Shown here one piece after another: positions 57,812 through 64,000 of a stretch of 64,000 nt of DNA (position 1 is the stretch's first letter; the number at the start of each line of letters is the position of its first letter). The DNA is from JBPCMN01 sp013695115 (GTDB taxonomy: Bacteria > Actinomycetota > Acidimicrobiia > IMCC26256 > JACDBD01). Where the stretch lies: NCBI GenBank assembly GCA_051002235.1, contig JBPCMN010000021.1:1-64000 (forward strand), read 5' to 3'. A program made the position numbers and the translations under genes. The notes beneath the pieces are model-generated. The model had not been told where the DNA came from. It searched no databases and was given only the letters and a program-made list of their open reading frames with translations.

Positions 57812-58953
57812 GTGCGCCGGTGAGCACGGCGCGGGGTTGGCGCGGCCTTCATCCGGCGGCACGGGTGACGATCGTGATCGTGCTCGCGGTCATCGCCGTC
57901 AACGTGGGCCTCCAGCTACTCGACTCGACCACGCGCGGCGCCGACGAGACCGCGCCTCGGTCATCGTCGTTCTCGACCGGCAGCACCGGCGTCGCGGCGT
58001 GGGCCGAGCTGCTGCGGCGCAACGGTGCCTCGACAAGCGCGGTGCGCGGCAGCCTCGACGACGAGGGCCTGGCAGTCGACAGCACGTTGGTGGTGCTCGA
58101 TCCCGACAGCGTGAGCGGGGAGGAGGAGCGCGCCGTGCGGGCGTTCGTCGACGCGGGCGGGCGGCTCGTCGCCGGGGGCGCGAGCTCGACCGGGTTGCTG
58201 AGCGCGCTACTCGACCGATCTCCGGACTGGTCGCCCGACGGGGTGCGTCGGGTTCGGCCGGACGGCGACGCGCCCGAGGTGGACGGCATCGATGTTGTCG
58301 CGACCGAGGGCGACGGGTCGTGGGAGGAGCTCGGCGAGACCGAGCCGATACTCGCCGACGGCGAGGTGGTGGTGGCGACGGTCGCCGAGGTCGGCGCCGG
58401 CCGGGTCGTCATGCTCGCCGACACCTCCTTACTCCAGAACCGCCTGCTCGACCGGGCAGACAACGCCGCCTTCGCGCTCCAGATCGTCGGCGACAGCACC
58501 ATCGTCCGCCTCGCCGAGGGCCAGCACGGGTACGGCGACGCCACCGGCCTCGGGGCGATCCCCGGTCGGTGGAAGCTCGCGCTGGTCGGCCTCGCGCTCG
58601 CTTCGCTCGTGGGCGCGGTCGCGGCCGGTCGGCGGCTGGGACCGCCCGAGGACGAGGCTCGCGCCCTACCGCCCCCGCGGCGCGCCTACGTCGACGCGAT
58701 GGCCGAGTCACTCGAGCGCACGCGGCGACCGGTGGAGGCGCTGGCCCCGCTCCAGGCGGCGACGCGCGCCCGGCTGGCGCGCCGCGCCGGACTCCGGCCC
58801 GATTCGAGCGAAGAGGAGTTGCGAGCCGGCGCGATCCGCTTGGGCTGGTCGGCGACGGAGGTCGAGGCACTGTTCGCACCCACCGCCGACGACGCCGCGG
58901 TCATGGCCGCGGGGAACGCGTTGGCGCGTGTCACAGGGGGAGAGAGAGCTTGA
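57808..58953 (+). CDS. DUF4350 domain membrane protein
   Basis: 381 aa. Helix 1 (VTIVIVLAVIAVNVGLQLL), then an extracytoplasmic GATase-like DUF4350 domain (SFSTGSTGVAAWAELLRRNGASTSAVRGSLDDEGLAVDSTLVVLDPDSVSGEEERAVRAFVDAGGRLVAGG) ending VVMLADTSLLQNRLLDRADNAAFAL, a second helix (LALVGLALASLVGAVAA) and a helical cytosolic tail with RRAYVDAMAESLERTRRPVEAL. Part of the MoxR operon; proposed helper in envelope assembly, unproven. GTG 57808. Confidence 0.83.
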   Translation: MSAPVSTARGWRGLHPAARVTIVIVLAVIAVNVGLQLLDSTTRGADETAPRSSSFSTGSTGVAAWAELLRRNGASTSAVRGSLDDEGLAVDSTLVVLDPDSVSGEEERAVRAFVDAGGRLVAGGASSTGLLSALLDRSPDWSPDGVRRVRPDGDAPEVDGIDVVATEGDGSWEELGETEPILADGEVVVATVAEVGAGRVVMLADTSLLQNRLLDRADNAAFALQIVGDSTIVRLAEGQHGYGDATGLGAIPGRWKLALVGLALASLVGAVAAGRRLGPPEDEARALPPPRRAYVDAMAESLERTRRPVEALAPLQAATRARLARRAGLRPDSSEEELRAGAIRLGWSATEVEALFAPTADDAAVMAAGNALARVTGGERA

Positions 58954-59879
58954 GGGAGCTACGCAACCGAGTCTCGGCCGAGGTGTCGAAGGTCGTCGTC
59001 GGCCAGGACGACGTCGTCGACCTGTTCCTGGCCGCCGTCGCCGTCAGCGGCCACGTCCTGCTCGAGGGCGTCCCCGGGGTCGCCAAGACGCTGCTCGCCA
59101 ACGCCACCGCCCGGGCACTGGGCGTGTCGTTCCGGCGGGTGCAGTTCACGCCGGACATGCTGCCGTCCGACCTCACCGGCACGATGACGCTGCGGGGCCA
59201 GGAGCTGGCGTTCCGGCCCGGGCCGGTGTTCACGAACGTGCTGCTGGCCGACGAGATCAACCGCACGCCACCCAAGACCCAGGCGGCGCTGCTGGAGTCG
59301 ATGCAGGAGCGGCAGGTGTCGGTCGACGGCGTCGCCCACCCGCTGCCCGACCCGTTCCTCGTGGTCGCGACCCAGAACCCGATCGAGTACGAGGGGACGT
59401 ACCCGCTGCCCGAGGCCCAGCTCGACCGGTTCCTGGTGAAGATCGACGTGGGCTATCCCGACGAGGCGGAGGAAGCGGCGATGCTGCGGCTTACCCACCA
59501 CGGCGTCGCCCCCGCGACGTTGGACGACGTGCAGCCGGTCGCGAGCGCCGACGAGCTGCTGGCGGCACGGGCCGGCGTCGACGCGACCAGCGTCACCGAC
59601 GAGGTCGTCACCTACATCGTCGCCATCGTGCGTCGGACGCGCGAGCTCCCGAGTGTCGCCCTCGGCGCCAGCCCCCGCGCCGCCGTGCACCTGCTGGCGG
59701 CATCGAAAGCGTCGGCTCGCCTGAGCGGGCGCGAGTTCGTCACGCCCGACGATGTGGCGTGGATGGCGCGGCCGGTGCTGCGCCACCGGTTGCTGCTGCG
59801 GCCCGAGGCCGAGCTCGAGCGCTACCGCCCCGACGACGCGGTGCAGTCCGCGCTGGCGGCGGTACCAGTTCCCCGATGA
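58950..59879 (+). CDS. MoxR family AAA+ ATPase
   Basis: 309 aa. KVVVGQDDVVDLFLAAVAVSGHVLLEGVPGVAKTLLANATARAL (Walker A), RRVQFTPDMLPSDLTGTM, FTNVLLADEINRTPPKTQAALLESMQERQVSVDG (Walker B and sensor), ATQNPIEYEGTYPLPEAQLDRFL, and lid YPDEAEEAAML. Acts as chaperone for cofactor insertion or complex assembly together with the VWA-like DUF58 protein. Start TTG 58950 overlaps the DUF4350 stop (TTGA) with GGGGGAG upstream. Separated from DUF58 by the large repeat spacer. Confidence 0.92.
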   Translation: MRELRNRVSAEVSKVVVGQDDVVDLFLAAVAVSGHVLLEGVPGVAKTLLANATARALGVSFRRVQFTPDMLPSDLTGTMTLRGQELAFRPGPVFTNVLLADEINRTPPKTQAALLESMQERQVSVDGVAHPLPDPFLVVATQNPIEYEGTYPLPEAQLDRFLVKIDVGYPDEAEEAAMLRLTHHGVAPATLDDVQPVASADELLAARAGVDATSVTDEVVTYIVAIVRRTRELPSVALGASPRAAVHLLAASKASARLSGREFVTPDDVAWMARPVLRHRLLLRPEAELERYRPDDAVQSALAAVPVPR

Positions 59880-60046
59880 CGCCCGCGTGCCGCGGCGGCG
59901 CCGCCGGCGCCTGCCGGAGCGGCGAGCGTCCCGAAGGGCGCGTCGCCGAGCGGCCCGAAGGGCGGCCGGTGGGTATCCCGCCGGCCGAGGCGAGGCGACC
60001 ATGGGGACGGCAGGTACCCTGCCGCCGAGCGAGCGCGACCAAGTAG
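59880..60046 (+). repeat. Intergenic palindromic repeat, copy B (two units in tandem)
   Basis: 167 bp between moxR and the DUF58 gene. Unit 1: CGAGCGGCCCGAAGGGCGG, stem around GGCCGGTGGG-TAT-CCCGCCGGCC, then GAGGCGAGGCGACCATGG. Unit 2: stem CGGCAGG-TAC-CCTGCCG, then CCGAGCGAGCGCGACCAAG and TAG directly before ATG 60047. An extra GAGCGGCGAGCG-TCCCGAAGGGCG precedes unit 1. Unit 1 matches copy A with paired stem changes; the ending of unit 2 matches copies C and D. Confidence 0.7.
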
Positions 60047-61360
60047 ATGGACACGGTCATCTTCGCCGGCCTCGCGCTGCTAGCAGCCGTGGTGATCGGG
60101 CTCGCGGTAGCCCGGTTGAGCGTCACCGTGCGGTCAGCGCTCCTGCTGGGCGCGGCCGCGCTACTCGCGCTGGCCTCGCCGACGGTCGCGCTCTTGGCCG
60201 CGCTGGGTGTCGTGACCGCGACCGTGGTCGACGCGGTGATCAGTCGGCCGGTGCCAAGAATCGAACGGCGCGCGCCAGGGGTGTTGTCGCGGGGCGTGCC
60301 GTCGCAGCTGGTCGTGGCGGGGGTGGGCGGACCCGGTGGCCTGCGTGTGCGCCAGCCCTTGGTGCCCGACCTGGACGTGACGCCGCCCGAGGCCGACGAT
60401 GAGCTCGACGCCAAGGTTCGGGGACGCCGCCGCGGTCGGCACACGCTCCCGGCGGTTGCGACGCGAGTGGCCGGACCGCTCGGGCTGGCGGCGTGGTACC
60501 GGCGGGCAGGCAACGATGCCGAGGTGCTCGTGTACCCCGATCTGCCGGCGGCGCGGCGGCTGGCGCTGGCGGTGCGCCAAGGGCGGTTCCGCGATCCGGG
60601 CCGGCTGACCCGCGGACCGCTGGGGCTCGGGACCGACTTCGAGTCGATCCGCGACTACCTGCCCGACGACGACGTGCGCCAGGTCAACTGGCGCGCGACG
60701 GCCCGGATGGGGCGCCCGATGAGCAACCAGTACCGGGTCGAACAGGACCGCGACGTCATCTGCCTCGTCGATGCGGGACGATTGATGGCCGCGCCGGTCG
60801 GCGACCGGACCCGCCTCGACGCCACCATCGACGCCGTAGCTGCGGTGGCGCTCGTGGCCGATGAGGTCGGTGACCGCTGCGGGGTCGTTGCCTTCGATGA
60901 CGAAGTACTCCGGCACTTGCGTCCCCGTCGGAGTGGCGGCGACGCAGTGGTCCGGGCAGTGTTCGACGTCGAGCCCTCACCGGTCGACTCCGACTACGAG
61001 CTGGCCTTCCGAACCGTCGGCGGAGGGAAGCGGGCGTTCGTGCTCGTACTCACCGACCTGCTCGAAGAAGCCGCCGCGCAGCCGCTGGTCGACGCGGTGC
61101 CGGTGCTTGCCCGCCGGCATGCCGTGGTCGTGGCGAGCGTCACCGATCCCGACCTCGAGCACGCGGTCAGCACACCGCCAACTCACCCGTCCGATGTGTA
61201 CACGGCCGCGGTTGCGCTCGACGTTCTCGACGCGCGCGCGACAGCCGCCGCCCAACTCCGCCGCAGCGGCGCCCAAGACGTAGTGGAAGCCCCACCCGAC
61301 TCACTGGCCCCCGCCTGCGTAGGCGCCTACCTCAGAGCAAAGGCCCGCGCTCGGGTATAG
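60047..61360 (+). CDS. DUF58 domain protein (MoxR partner, VWA-like)
   Basis: 437 aa. Two N-terminal helices (about 5-20, 28-62), a beta-rich segment, then the DUF58 signature GLGTDFESIRDYLPDDDVRQVNWRATARMGRPMSNQYRVEQDRDVICLVDAGRLM, with the VWA-like metal site as DAGR (usual DTG/DxSxS altered), and later AFVLVLTDLLEEAAAQPLVDAVPVLARRHAVVVASV. Works with MoxR ATPases in envelope or complex assembly. ATG 60047 directly follows the repeat, whose AAGTAG end is a poor RBS. Tail-to-tail overlap of 29 bp with the SpoIIM-like gene. Confidence 0.88.
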   Translation: MDTVIFAGLALLAAVVIGLAVARLSVTVRSALLLGAAALLALASPTVALLAALGVVTATVVDAVISRPVPRIERRAPGVLSRGVPSQLVVAGVGGPGGLRVRQPLVPDLDVTPPEADDELDAKVRGRRRGRHTLPAVATRVAGPLGLAAWYRRAGNDAEVLVYPDLPAARRLALAVRQGRFRDPGRLTRGPLGLGTDFESIRDYLPDDDVRQVNWRATARMGRPMSNQYRVEQDRDVICLVDAGRLMAAPVGDRTRLDATIDAVAAVALVADEVGDRCGVVAFDDEVLRHLRPRRSGGDAVVRAVFDVEPSPVDSDYELAFRTVGGGKRAFVLVLTDLLEEAAAQPLVDAVPVLARRHAVVVASVTDPDLEHAVSTPPTHPSDVYTAAVALDVLDARATAAAQLRRSGAQDVVEAPPDSLAPACVGAYLRAKARARV

Positions 61361-62297
61361 GGCGGCCGCGGAAGAACACCAGACCCCAGAAGGCGCCCGC
61401 CGCGAGCAGACCGACCGCGATGCGCGCGCCCAGACCGATGCCGCTCGGGCTCACGAAGCCTTCGATGAAGCCCGCGACGACCAGCCACGCGGCGGTCCCC
61501 AACACGACCTCGGCCGCGGGACGCGCCTCGGCCGCGAGCGCGGCCCCGCGGCGTCTGCGACGCGGCGCGACGAGCGCCCAACCCATGCGCATCCCCGCCG
61601 CCCCCGCCACGACGATGCAGGAGATCTCGAGGATGCCGTGGGCGGGAATCCACTCGAGGAGCAGGTCGCCGTTGCCGGCGTCGGCCGCCAACCCGCTCAC
61701 CACGCCCAGGATCAGCCCGTTGAACACGAGCACGAACGCGGATCCCAACCCGGCTGCGATGCCAGCGGCGAACGCCAGGATCGACACCTGGATGTTGTTG
61801 GTGAACAACGCGCTCGCGAACGCGGCGCTCTCCTCGGAGGTCGGCGTGGGCCGGTCCTCCTGGGGCTCGGTCCAGCTCTGGAACTGGACCGGCGCCACCG
61901 CGAGTGCTGCTCCCGGATCGCGCCACGCCCATACCGCTGCCAGCCCCCACGTCCCGAACAGCAGCAGCGCCGCGATCAGCAGCGGCACCGGGCGCTCGCG
62001 CACCCGTCGCCAGTAGCCGTGGCTCACGAACTCGCGTAGCGACCCCGACCGGCGCTCGTTCGCGTACACCAGCGGACGCGCCCGTCCCACGAGGTCGGTC
62101 AGCTGACTGACCACCGGTTCGCCGGCGAACTCCCGACGCGCCAACGCGAGGTCGGCCGCCGCCGACCGGTACAGCGCGCCCAGTCGGCGTACGCCGTTGG
62201 GCCCGAGGCTCTCGGGCCGGCGGCCCGAGGCGCGCACGTGTCCCGACAGTTCCGACCAACGGTCGCGGCGCGTGCTCAGGAACGAGTCGAGCGTCAT
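61332..62297 (-). CDS. SpoIIM-like (stage II sporulation protein M family) membrane protein
   Basis: 321 aa. A soluble helical lead (LSTRRDRWSELSGHV..., LYRSAAADLALARREFAGEPVVSQLTDLVGRARPLVY) and a five-helix SpoIIM core: ALFTNNIQVSILAFAAGIAAGLGSAFVLVFNGLILGVVSGLA followed by LLLEWIPAHGILEISCIVVAGAAGMRMGWAL. The NNI and HGxLE motifs are the family marks. Commonly clustered with MoxR/DUF58/RDD genes, not limited to spore formers. ATG 62297; divergent from the RDD gene by 21 bp and convergent with DUF58. Confidence 0.88.
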   Translation of the reverse strand: MTLDSFLSTRRDRWSELSGHVRASGRRPESLGPNGVRRLGALYRSAAADLALARREFAGEPVVSQLTDLVGRARPLVYANERRSGSLREFVSHGYWRRVRERPVPLLIAALLLFGTWGLAAVWAWRDPGAALAVAPVQFQSWTEPQEDRPTPTSEESAAFASALFTNNIQVSILAFAAGIAAGLGSAFVLVFNGLILGVVSGLAADAGNGDLLLEWIPAHGILEISCIVVAGAAGMRMGWALVAPRRRRRGAALAAEARPAAEVVLGTAAWLVVAGFIEGFVSPSGIGLGARIAVGLLAAGAFWGLVFFRGRPIPERGPLL

Positions 62298-62318
62298 CGG
62301 CCGCTACCGTCGCGGCGA

Positions 62319-63059
62319 ATGACGTTCGACGATCGCGTCACCATCGCCACTCCCGAGGGCGTCGACTTGGAGATCGTGCTGGCGGGGCTGGGCTCTCGCT
62401 TCGCCGCCACCCTCCTCGATCTCACGATCCAGTTCGGCGCCATCATCGCGCTGGCCATGGCGCTCGGACTCGGCGGCGACAACGGCTACGTGGTCGCGGC
62501 CTACTTCGTGCTCGTGTTCCTCGTCCTGTTCGGCTACGACATCGTGTTCGAGACCTGGAACCAGGGTCGCACGATCGGCAAGCTCGCCGCCGGCATCCGG
62601 GTCGTGCGCACGAGCGGCCAGCCGATCAACTTCCTCACCAGCGCGGTGCGCAACCTGATCCGCATCGTCGACTTCCTGCCCGCCTTCTACGCGATCGGGA
62701 TCATCGCAGTCGTGGTCACGCCCAAGAACCAGCGCCTCGGCGACCTGGCCGCCAACACCTACGTCGTGCGGGAACGGCGGGTGCAGGCGGCCGTTCCCGC
62801 CCAGGGCTGGGCGCCTCCCGCGACTACCGAAGCGCCGTACATGGCCTGGGACGTCAGTGCCGTGACTGCCGACGAGGTTGCGACCGTGCGCCGCTTCCTC
62901 GAGCGCCGCCACCGCCTGGACGCCGGCGCCCGGGCGCAACTCGGCTGGGACCTCGGCACCCGCCTGCGCGCCAAGGTCGTCGGGGTCACCGAGCACAACG
63001 CGCCCACGCCCGAGGCGTTCCTCGAGGGACTGGCGGCGGCGAAGTCGGCACGCGGCTGA
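62319..63059 (+). CDS. RDD family membrane protein
   Basis: 246 aa. TPEGVDLEIVLAGLGSRFAATLLDLTIQFGAIIAL carries the Arg and Asp-Asp-type motif of RDD proteins (here R...LLD), three helices follow, with QGRTIGKLAAGIRVVRTSGQPINFLTSAVRNLIRIVDFLP and GDLAANTYVVRER. A soluble C-terminal tail of about 75 aa ends the protein. Transport or channel function is suggested for the family; none proven here. ATG 62319. Usual neighbour of SpoIIM-like genes. Confidence 0.88.
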   Translation: MTFDDRVTIATPEGVDLEIVLAGLGSRFAATLLDLTIQFGAIIALAMALGLGGDNGYVVAAYFVLVFLVLFGYDIVFETWNQGRTIGKLAAGIRVVRTSGQPINFLTSAVRNLIRIVDFLPAFYAIGIIAVVVTPKNQRLGDLAANTYVVRERRVQAAVPAQGWAPPATTEAPYMAWDVSAVTADEVATVRRFLERRHRLDAGARAQLGWDLGTRLRAKVVGVTEHNAPTPEAFLEGLAAAKSARG

Positions 63060-63078
63060 CGGCGGTAGATTTCGGCCG

Positions 63079-63453
63079 ATGCAAGCGACGGCGCCGGTTG
63101 ACCTCGACCTCAAGCGCCTGCGGATCGCAGGAGCCGGGATGCTCGTCGGCGCATTGGTCTTCAGCTTCGTGTCCCTGCCGTCGGTGGTGCTCTGTCCCCT
63201 CCGGCGTGTCACCGGCGTGCCGTGCCCGTTCTGTGGCATGACCCGCAGCGTGACCGCGGTCGCGCGGGGCGACCTGGGCGCGTCGCTCGCGCTCAACCCC
63301 GGGGGCATCGCGCTCGTCGTCGCCGCGATCGCGTTGTTGCTCGTCGGCTGGCGCTGGCGTCGGATCGCGGTACCCACCTGGGCGGTGGTGACGTTCTTCG
63401 GCCTACTGTGGGCGTACCAGCTGTTCAAGTACACGACCGGCCGACCGCTCTGA
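63079..63453 (+). CDS. DUF2752 family small membrane protein
   Basis: 124 aa with three helices (about 15-35, 72-92, 97-115). The signature CPLRRVTGVPCPFCGMTRSVTAVARGDLGASLALNPGG, with C-P-F-C-G-M-T-R, identifies DUF2752. Function unknown; the Cys pair at the membrane surface could bind metal. It lies between two RDD genes and is probably co-transcribed. ATG 63079. Confidence 0.9.
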   Translation: MQATAPVDLDLKRLRIAGAGMLVGALVFSFVSLPSVVLCPLRRVTGVPCPFCGMTRSVTAVARGDLGASLALNPGGIALVVAAIALLLVGWRWRRIAVPTWAVVTFFGLLWAYQLFKYTTGRPL

Positions 63454-63478
63454 CGGTCGCCCGATCCGGGAGGTTCAG

Positions 63479-63934
63479 TTGACCCAACCTGCACCCCAAC
63501 CGAGCGGCGCGCCCGGTCCGTCCGGGCCTCGCGCGGGCTTCGGAATCCGGCTCGGAGCGTTCCTGCTCGACGGGCTCATCGTCGGGATCCCGCTCAACCT
63601 GGCCCTGTTCGCGATCGACGTGTTCGTGGTGCGCCAGTCGCTCGGCCTCATCGTCGCCATCGCCTACAGCGTGTTCTTCATCGGCAGCGGGAGCGGACAG
63701 ACCATCGGGATGAAGATCTGCAACATCCGGGCGATCGACGCCGAGACCGGCGGCCGCGTCGACTACGGCAAAGCGGTGGTGCGGTACCTCGTCGGCCTCG
63801 CCTCCGGGCTTGCCTGCCTGATCGGATACTTCTGGATGTTGTGGGACCCGGAGAAGCAGACCTGGCACGACAAGGTCGCGGGCACGTACGTCGTCCCGAC
63901 CTCGGCCTACCCCGTGGCGGAGTGGCCGGGCTGA
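63479..63934 (+). CDS. RDD family membrane protein, short
   Basis: 151 aa. A Pro/Gly-rich lead (TQPAPQPSGAPGPSGPRAG) then FGIRLGAFLLDGLIVGIPL (RDD motif R...LLD), GSGQTIGMKICNIRAIDAETGGRVDYGKAVVRYLVGL and a third helix, with WDPEKQTWHDKVAGTYVV at the end, the standard RDD finish. TTG 63479 is chosen because GGGAGG stands 5 bp upstream and no later start fits. Last gene of the run; a strong terminator follows. Confidence 0.88.
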   Translation: MTQPAPQPSGAPGPSGPRAGFGIRLGAFLLDGLIVGIPLNLALFAIDVFVVRQSLGLIVAIAYSVFFIGSGSGQTIGMKICNIRAIDAETGGRVDYGKAVVRYLVGLASGLACLIGYFWMLWDPEKQTWHDKVAGTYVVPTSAYPVAEWPG

Positions 63935-63948
63935 TCTCGTCACAACAA

Positions 63949-63982
63949 CGAGAAGGGGCGGCCGGCGGGCCGCCCCTTCTCG
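63949..63982. terminator. Strong hairpin terminator after the RDD gene
   Basis: CGAGAAGGGGCGGCC (63949-63963) pairs exactly with GGCCGCCCCTTCTCG (63968-63982) around GGCG: 15-bp stem, 14 bp after the stop codon. Nothing else is seen in the last bases of the window. Confidence 0.85.
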
Positions 63983-64000
63983 CTGCCGCTTCGACGATCA

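Overview
The window is very GC-rich, gene-dense bacterial chromosome with GTG/TTG starts and many 1-4 bp start/stop overlaps. A WhiB protein, a GlnR-type orphan regulator, an ErpA-like protein, an ArsA-type ATPase pair next to whiB, an acyl-CoA carboxylase epsilon subunit and an aspartokinase with an internal beta-subunit start all point to Actinobacteriota. Together with SelA/SelB and a full-length crotonyl-CoA carboxylase/reductase they suggest an uncultured acidimicrobial-type lineage; this assignment is inference. I see no phage, plasmid, IS element, CRISPR array or rRNA, so this looks like core chromosome with scattered gene debris.

Layout. 1-9.4 kb: a sigma-70 family factor (cut by the window edge), an ABM-domain protein, a pair of ferritin-like proteins behind a perfect dyad, a lipoprotein/EamA pair, then divergent nadE and glnE. 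9.5-14.6 kb: an S8 peptidase with a stop codon after its signal-like peptide, and a nitrogen block: adenylylatable glnA, divergent non-adenylylatable glnA and an overlapping GlnR-like regulator, with glnE close by. 14.6-18.9 kb: a dienelactone hydrolase with a 49-aa membrane partner, a compact fused 2Fe-2S/molybdopterin protein and a Lys/Arg/Ala-rich histone-like protein. 18.9-21.2 kb: an Fe-S block (ErpA-like, SufR-like regulator, Mrp). 21.2-30.9 kb: GNAT, MBL, NUDIX, selA-selB, whiB, NfeD, two ArsA-like ATPases, a receiver protein, tRNA-Pro. 30.9-36.7 kb: a degenerate RsbW/STAS pair, a frameshifted K+ channel, DUF983, a GGDEF remnant, asd-lysC, a membrane-anchored cyclophilin.

36.7-54.7 kb is acyl-CoA metabolism: 3-hydroxybutyryl-CoA dehydrogenase, a MeaA-type mutase, acyl-CoA ligase, CoA-transferase, acyl-CoA carboxylase beta and epsilon subunits, epimerase, Ccr and thiolase. 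Together they supply most of the upper part of the ethylmalonyl-CoA route from acetyl-CoA, and two of the transcription units share the motif CTACC-N4-GGTAAC at a similar distance from their starts. Three tandem paralogous four-helix membrane proteins, a DUF4389 remnant and Hsp20 sit inside this stretch. 54.7-64 kb: a DUF2207-like protein and its truncated copy, then a GPDP-membrane-domain/DUF4129/DUF4350/MoxR/DUF58 operon with SpoIIM-like, RDD and DUF2752 genes, closing with a strong terminator.

The signals least explained by known families are a set of palindrome-bearing intergenic repeats that mostly abut start codons in the sense orientation (five spacers), the TGA inside the S8 peptidase followed by a hairpin in a genome with SelA/SelB, the catalytically reduced Mo-hydroxylase-like fusion, and several remnants (DUF4389, APC permease, GGDEF, K+ channel).
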